The position numbers and the translations under genes are program-made. The notes beneath the pieces were generated by a model. It searched no databases. It was given only the letters and a program-made list of their open reading frames with translations, and was not told the origin of the DNA. Positions 58,463-64,000 of a DNA stretch of 64,000 nt are shown here, in pieces. The first letter of the stretch is position 1; the number at the start of each line of letters is the position of its first letter. This DNA is from Cyrtodaria siliqua (taxonomy: Eukaryota; Mollusca; Bivalvia; Adapedonta; Hiatellidae): assembly GCA_037043455.1 (NCBI GenBank), contig JAWPHD010007151.1, positions 60,001 to 124,000 on the forward strand. The letters run 5' to 3'.

Positions 58463-60721
58463 ATTCAATGGCTAGATTTTACCAGTTATAGAAATATAAT
58501 ATCAGCGTTAGTAAAATACCCATAAACGAGAAATGATGATTTATAAGTTAAGTCCCCCATGCATGATGTGCATAACACAAGATCTGTAACTCTTTCTTGC
58601 AGTTCTGTGGATACCAGAGTTATGCCCTTTACATGTCGCCTACGTCTTAGGGCTCACTTTGTCGTCTGTCATCCGTCAAACTTTAAGTAACCTGCAACCT
58701 TACCTTGGCCAAAAGTATTTCACATATGTTCATAAAACTTCAGACAGTTCTTCATCTTAACTTAAAGCTGCTTAAGTCTATATTAATTGATTTCCTCTTT
58801 GTAGGCATGTCTTTATTTGTAACTTCATGTTCAACAGCTCATTGGGTATTTAACGCAGGACATCATTTAGTTTATAGACACAAATTACGTCAGAAAACAT
58901 ACATTAACATGACGTCATTAACTTTGTTATACCACTCGTGGAATATCAAAAATATTGAATGATGTTGTTACACTCCCACACCGCATTTTATATGATAAAT
59001 ACATTTAATTGCACATACAATTTACAACTTTGTATATTTAAACATTTAATCACATATTTAAAACATGGTGTATGTATACATTTAATCACACCGTAAATTT
59101 GCTACATGGTGTATATATACATTTAATCACATCTTAAATTTGTAACATGGTGTATGTATATTTAATCACACCTTAAATTTACAACATGGTGTATATATAC
59201 ATTTAATCACACATTGCATTTACAATATGGTGTATATATACATTTAATCACACATTGCATTTACAATATGGTGTATGTATAAATTTAATCATACCGTAAA
59301 TTTACAACATGGCGTATATATACATTTAATCACACATTGCATTTACAATATGGTGTATGTATACATTTAATCGCACCTTAAATTTGCTATATGGTGTATA
59401 TATACATTTAATCACACCTTAAATATGCTACATGGTGTATGTACACATTTAATCACACCTTAAATTTGTAACGTGGTGTATGTATACATTTAATCACACC
59501 TTAAATTTAAAACATGGTGTATGCATACTTTTAATCACACCTTAAATATGCTACATGGTGTATGTACACATTTAATCGCACCTTAAATTTGCAACATGGT
59601 GTATGTATACATTTAATCACACCTTAAATTTAAAACATGGTGTATGTATACATTTAATCACACATTGCATTACACTATGGTGTATGTATACATTTAATCG
59701 CACCTTAAATTTGCAACATGGTGTACGTATACATTTAATCGCACCTTAAATTTGCAACATGGTGTATGTATACATTTAATCACACCTTAAATTTGCAACA
59801 TGGTGTATGTACACATTTAATCACACCTTAAATTTGCAACATGGTGTATATATACATTTAATCACACCTTAAATTTAAAACATGGTGTATGTATACATTT
59901 AATCACACCTTAAATATGCTACATGGTGTATGTACACATTTAATCGCACCTTAAATTTGCATCATGTTGTATGTATACATTTAATCACACCTTAAATTTA
60001 AAAACATGGTGTATGTATACATGTAATCACACCTTAAATTTGCTATATGGTGTATGTATACATTTAATCACACCTTAAATTTGCAACATGGTGTATGTAT
60101 ACATTTAATCACACCTTAAATTTACAACTTGGTGTATATATACATTTAATCACACCTTAAATTTAAAACATGGTGTATGTATACATTTAATCACACCTTA
60201 AATTTAAAACATGGTGTATGTATACATTTAATCACACCTTAAATTTAAAACTTGGTGTATGTATACATTTAATCACACCTTAAATTTGCTATATGGTGTA
60301 TGTATACATTTAATCACACCTTAAATTTGCAACATGGTGTATGTATACATTTAATCACACCTTAAATTTACAACTTGGTGTATATATACATTTAATCACA
60401 CCTTAAATTTAAAACATGGTGTATGTATACATTTAATCACACCTTAAATTTAAAAACATGGTGTATGTATACATTTAATCACACCTTAAATTTGCTATAT
60501 GGTGTATGTATACATTTAATCACACCTTAAATTTGCAACATGGTGTATGTATACATTTAATCACACCTTAAATTTACAACTTGGTGTATATATAAATTTA
60601 ATCACACCTTAAATTTAAAACATGGTGAATGTATACATTTAATCACACCTTAAATTTAAAACATGGTGTATGTATACATTTAATCACACCTTAAATTAGC
60701 AACATGGTGTAAATATACATT

Positions 60722-63193
60722 CGAATGCGACGAAATGGTGAATAAGAACCCTAATGAGTTTTGGGAGAAAATTAAAACTTTGGGTCCACGGAAAGATAAC
60801 TCTATACCAGTTGAAATAGTCGACGATCTAGGTTGCGTTATCACAGATCATGATATTGTTTTAGATAGATGGAAGCGTGATTTTGAGGGTCTTTATAATA
60901 ATGGTCAGACTGACAATTGTGACGAAGCTCATTACAATCGGTCAAAGACTCATAAACTATTATTGGAAAATTCGATGTTGGACCCGCTGTATGATTCAAA
61001 TTATCAGCTTAATAACAATATAACCTTACAGGAAATTAAGGTTATAATCATGCACACCAAGTCCAAATCCGCCTGTGGCTATGATAGAATACCATATACT
61101 GTTCTTAAATATCCACCTGTTATAGCAATTTTGTACAAGCTATTTCAATTTGTGTTTGACACGAGCATTATACCACACGAGTGGAGAAAAGCTATTATAT
61201 GCCCTATTTTGAAAGACGCTAATTCTGATCGAAGAATACCTTTGAACTACAGAGGGATTAGTCTTCTCTCTTGCATAAGCAAACTTTATAGTTCATTCAT
61301 AAATAGACGTCTTACAATGTTTTTGGAAGACAATGATATACTTGCGGACGAGCAGAATGGATTCAGGAAAGATCGTTCATGTGAAGATCATATATTTACT
61401 CTTAACAGTGTTCTCCGTAATAATCAATCTGTTTTTACTGCGTTCATCGATCTGCGCAAAGCGTTTGACTTTATAGATCGTGATATGATGCTTTACAAGT
61501 TACTTTTATACAAACTTGATGGAAAGATATACAACTCCATCAAAAATATCTACGCAAGTTCGGTATCGTGTGTCCGTCTTAATGGTTCGCTTACTGAGTG
61601 GTTTAATTGCGCATCCGGAGTGAAACAGGGAGATAACTTGTCACCGACGCTGTTCTCGATATTTATTAATGACCTTGTCCGTGAGATAAATGACCTTGAC
61701 CTTGGTGTCCTGCTTGATGACCGTAAACTGTCGGCATTATTATATGCTGATGACATTGTGCTCTTGGCGAGTTCGGAAGAGGATTTACAGCGCATGTTAG
61801 ATACCTTTCACAATTGGTGCCGTAGGTGGCGTGTACTTATAAACACTGATAAATCCAAGTGCATCCACTTTAGAAAACCGCGTAGTAATAAAAGCAATCA
61901 TGTTTTTAAAATTGGTGATAATGTATTAGAAACAGTCGGACAGTACAAATACTTAGGTGTCATATTTCATGAACACTTGAATTTTTCTTATAATTGTGAC
62001 GCTTTAGCTAAAGGTGCAGGCAGGGCTCTTGGAAGCATTATATCTAAAATACATAAATTCAAAGAATTTGGTTTTAATTCATACGAAAAACTATATTACA
62101 ATTGCGTAGTTCCAATTCTTGATTACGGTTCGTCTATATGGGGTCACAAACAGTATCAGTCGATAGACAATGTCCAAAATCGTGCCTCCAGATACTTCTT
62201 AGGCGTTCATAGATTCGCTCCAGTTCCAGCTATTATCGGCGACACAGGGTGGCTACCAAGTTTATATAGACATTGGACCTCGATATTACGGTTTTGGAAT
62301 AGAATGGTGACTTTTGATGACAATCGTCTAACAAAACGTGCTTTCAACTCTGACTATACCATTTGCAATAATAATTGGTCAAGCAGTGTTAAAAACATAA
62401 TGCAAGAACTTGGTTTGATTATTCACTTTAATAATAAAACTACCGTTAATATGTTAACTTTAAATGTCATTATAAGAGACTATTACGAGAGAATTTGGAT
62501 ACAAAAGACTAGAAGTTTACCGAAATTGAGGACTTATATTCTATTTAAAGAAACCTTTGTTACCGATAATTACGTGAAAATGACACTTACTAAGGGTGAG
62601 CGATCTATTTTAGCCCAATTTCGTTGTGGTATACTGCCAATTAGAATTGAAACTGGGAGATACGTCGGCGAAAATCAAAACCAGAGACTCTGTAGATATT
62701 GTAATGATAATGCTGTTGAAGATGAACACCATTTCTTACTAGACTGTTCTTTTTATAATGATATAAGAAACACTATATTTAATACAACTCTACATAACAG
62801 AGACTTTTTAACTTTTGATAAGAACGAGAAACTTAAATTTATTATGCTTAATCTTCAGAGGAAAGTTGCAAAATACTTATTTAAAGCTTTTCTTAAGAGA
62901 CGCAACTCAACTTATATTGTTACATAACTTATTGTTTTAGCAAGTATAATGTCATTGCTATAAATGTGCAATCGTATTTAATATCCACTGAACTATTTAT
63001 TATTGCTTTATTTAATTTATTTAACAATTGATATTTATATCATGTGATTTACTTAATATTATTATTTATAGATAGTGACTTATAGGTCCGTTGGGCCGGG
63101 TGCTTGATTTCCAGTAATCTCATACATGTTTGATTTTGAATTGTATATGCACATGTCACTTTAATAAACTATTTACTTACTTACTTACTTACT
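60722..63193 (+). mobile_element. 5'-truncated LINE (non-LTR retrotransposon)
   Basis: The element starts abruptly at 60722 and ends in a (TTAC)n tail at about 63173-63193. It is flanked by the direct repeat TATACATT (60714-60721 and 63194-63201) and interrupts the 41-bp minisatellite, which continues on both sides. The repeat could be partly fortuitous because the array itself contains this motif. It has a 3' UTR of about 265 bp. The 5' endonuclease part is missing, as expected for incomplete target-primed reverse transcription. Its frame is uninterrupted, so the insertion looks young. Confidence 0.85.
60735..62927 (+). CDS. LINE ORF2 fragment: reverse transcriptase plus C-terminal zinc motif
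   Basis: An open frame of 730 residues. It begins PNEFWEKIKTLGPRKD, typical of the linker between the endonuclease and reverse transcriptase of APE-type LINEs. RT landmarks: GYDRIPYTVLKY (fingers), LNYRGISLLSCISKLYS, ADEQNGFRKDRSCEDHI, AFIDLRKAFDFIDRD (residues 236-250, first catalytic Asp), GVKQGDNLSPTLFSIFINDL, and YADD at residues 337-340. The thumb and connection follow (YKYLGVIFHEHLNFSY, RYFLGVHRFAPVPAIIGDTG). A CCHC-like motif, CRYC (653-656) with HHFLLDC (665-671), lies near the C terminus. The first ATG is probably not a true start, since the fragment is 5'-truncated. The clade was not assigned; the tail and C-terminal motif fit several APE-type clades. Confidence 0.85.
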   Translation: MVNKNPNEFWEKIKTLGPRKDNSIPVEIVDDLGCVITDHDIVLDRWKRDFEGLYNNGQTDNCDEAHYNRSKTHKLLLENSMLDPLYDSNYQLNNNITLQEIKVIIMHTKSKSACGYDRIPYTVLKYPPVIAILYKLFQFVFDTSIIPHEWRKAIICPILKDANSDRRIPLNYRGISLLSCISKLYSSFINRRLTMFLEDNDILADEQNGFRKDRSCEDHIFTLNSVLRNNQSVFTAFIDLRKAFDFIDRDMMLYKLLLYKLDGKIYNSIKNIYASSVSCVRLNGSLTEWFNCASGVKQGDNLSPTLFSIFINDLVREINDLDLGVLLDDRKLSALLYADDIVLLASSEEDLQRMLDTFHNWCRRWRVLINTDKSKCIHFRKPRSNKSNHVFKIGDNVLETVGQYKYLGVIFHEHLNFSYNCDALAKGAGRALGSIISKIHKFKEFGFNSYEKLYYNCVVPILDYGSSIWGHKQYQSIDNVQNRASRYFLGVHRFAPVPAIIGDTGWLPSLYRHWTSILRFWNRMVTFDDNRLTKRAFNSDYTICNNNWSSSVKNIMQELGLIIHFNNKTTVNMLTLNVIIRDYYERIWIQKTRSLPKLRTYILFKETFVTDNYVKMTLTKGERSILAQFRCGILPIRIETGRYVGENQNQRLCRYCNDNAVEDEHHFLLDCSFYNDIRNTIFNTTLHNRDFLTFDKNEKLKFIMLNLQRKVAKYLFKAFLKRRNSTYIVT

Positions 63194-63375
63194 TATACAT
63201 TTAATCACATCTTAAATTTGAAACATGATGTATGTATACATTTAATCGCACATTAAATTTGCAACATGGTATATAGTTACATTTAATCGCAAATTAAATT
63301 TGCTACATGGTATATTGATACATTTAATCACACATTAAATGTGCAACATGGTGTAAATATACATTTAATCAAAAT

Positions 63376-64000
63376 TAAACTCAATTAAATACGACATAAA
63401 AGTGAAAAACTTAATTTAGATATTTAAGTGTAATTAAATTGCTCTTAAATCCAGCACATGAAATTTAAATATATTTAAGCATATTTAAGTTTTAATTAAA
63501 TCCCTTATTTCATGCAATACAAACGGCAATAACTCTAATTTTAATGATGACCTTAAACACCTAAGAGCCGGGATCTGCTAGATGAATGGCACGATTATCA
63601 AAATTAGACCTTTATTTACATTTTATGATTTTTTTGTACATTTAATTGATAATATTTGGTTTTAAAAATACATTTTATGGGTACTAAATACTAAATAGTG
63701 TGTTGTGCGAGTACTGCGTACCAGGCTCGTGCGAACTGAATACCGCCTAAAACGGCCTGAATATTGCGTACCAAAAGTGTGGGGATGGTGTGGGGGTGGT
63801 TCAGCCTCAGGGGGAATCAGGACGGATGTGGTGCGTCTAAATTCTAATCTACGGGATATGCACACCGACGCCCCCACCCCTCACCCCGTCTCTCAAACGG
63901 GGGAAAATATTTATGGGTGCATAAGTAAGACTAGCATAGTATGCAGTTGTCTTTCATTTGTTTCCTGATTGCGTTTCGTCCCCAAACATTACGTACCTCG
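63376..64000. other. Intergenic to right edge
   Basis: TTTAATTAAAT-rich flank of the 41-bp array, then unremarkable sequence. No gene seen. Confidence 0.35.

Larger units (their letters stand above)
58990..63375 (+). repeat. 41-bp minisatellite, split by a LINE
   Basis: The unit is ATTTAATCACACCTTAAATT, TGCAACATGGTGTATGTATA, C. About 42 units lie before 60721 and about four after 63194. Larger blocks repeat within it (for example, the order TGCTATATGG / TGCAACATGG / TACAACTTGG recurs three times between 60030 and 60590). Confidence 0.92.

Overview
The window looks like AT-rich, repeat-dense, intron-containing animal nuclear DNA, most probably from a bivalve mollusc. This is an inference. It rests on split genes with GT-AG introns whose phases match, several tRNA-derived SINE families, dispersed elements that carry short internal tandem repeats and end in a hairpin, and many minisatellite arrays. 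Nothing looks prokaryotic: there are no operons and no CRISPR. Most open frames here are chance frames or repeat frames.

Three split genes could be assembled by matching splice phase. (1) Plus strand, 1485-10449: six exons of a gene entering from the left edge. Its protein resembles the C-terminal part of Plavaka/CACTA-like transposases, and its frame is intact over 438 residues. (2) Minus strand, 28584-23472: five exons encoding the first 184 residues of an unrecognised secreted protein with a signal peptide and four N-glycosylation sequons. (3) Minus strand, 56724-54156: the 3' exons of a BEN-domain protein. Their introns and 3' flanks are full of inserted elements.

The rest is mobile and repetitive DNA. 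A frameshifted RecQ-like helicase remnant with a Cys-rich tail lies at 21996-22860. Five copies of a retroelement with a YLDD reverse transcriptase (possibly Penelope-like) lie at 18-19, 26-27 and 40-44 kb, and one copy is inserted antisense into the reverse transcriptase of another. A LINE endonuclease remnant lies at 44.6-44.9 kb. A 5'-truncated LINE with an uninterrupted 730-codon frame (60722-63193) sits inside a 41-bp minisatellite. Three hairpin-ended elements with ~320-bp internal repeats lie at 31.6, 47.4 and 55.0 kb.

Tandem arrays are the dominant feature: a 27-bp array (12.0-16.6 kb) split by two insertions, one of which is itself split; a 22/24-bp array (30.3 kb); a 50-bp array followed directly by a 51-bp array (34.2-38.9 kb); a 54-bp array (50.2-52.0 kb); and a 41-bp array (59.0-63.4 kb). 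Several have higher-order periods or recent internal duplications. Long perfect or near-perfect inverted repeats lie at 1.2, 3.7, 4.6, 28.0, 40.1, 55.9 and 58.4 kb. All family names come from motif recognition by eye; no database search was run.
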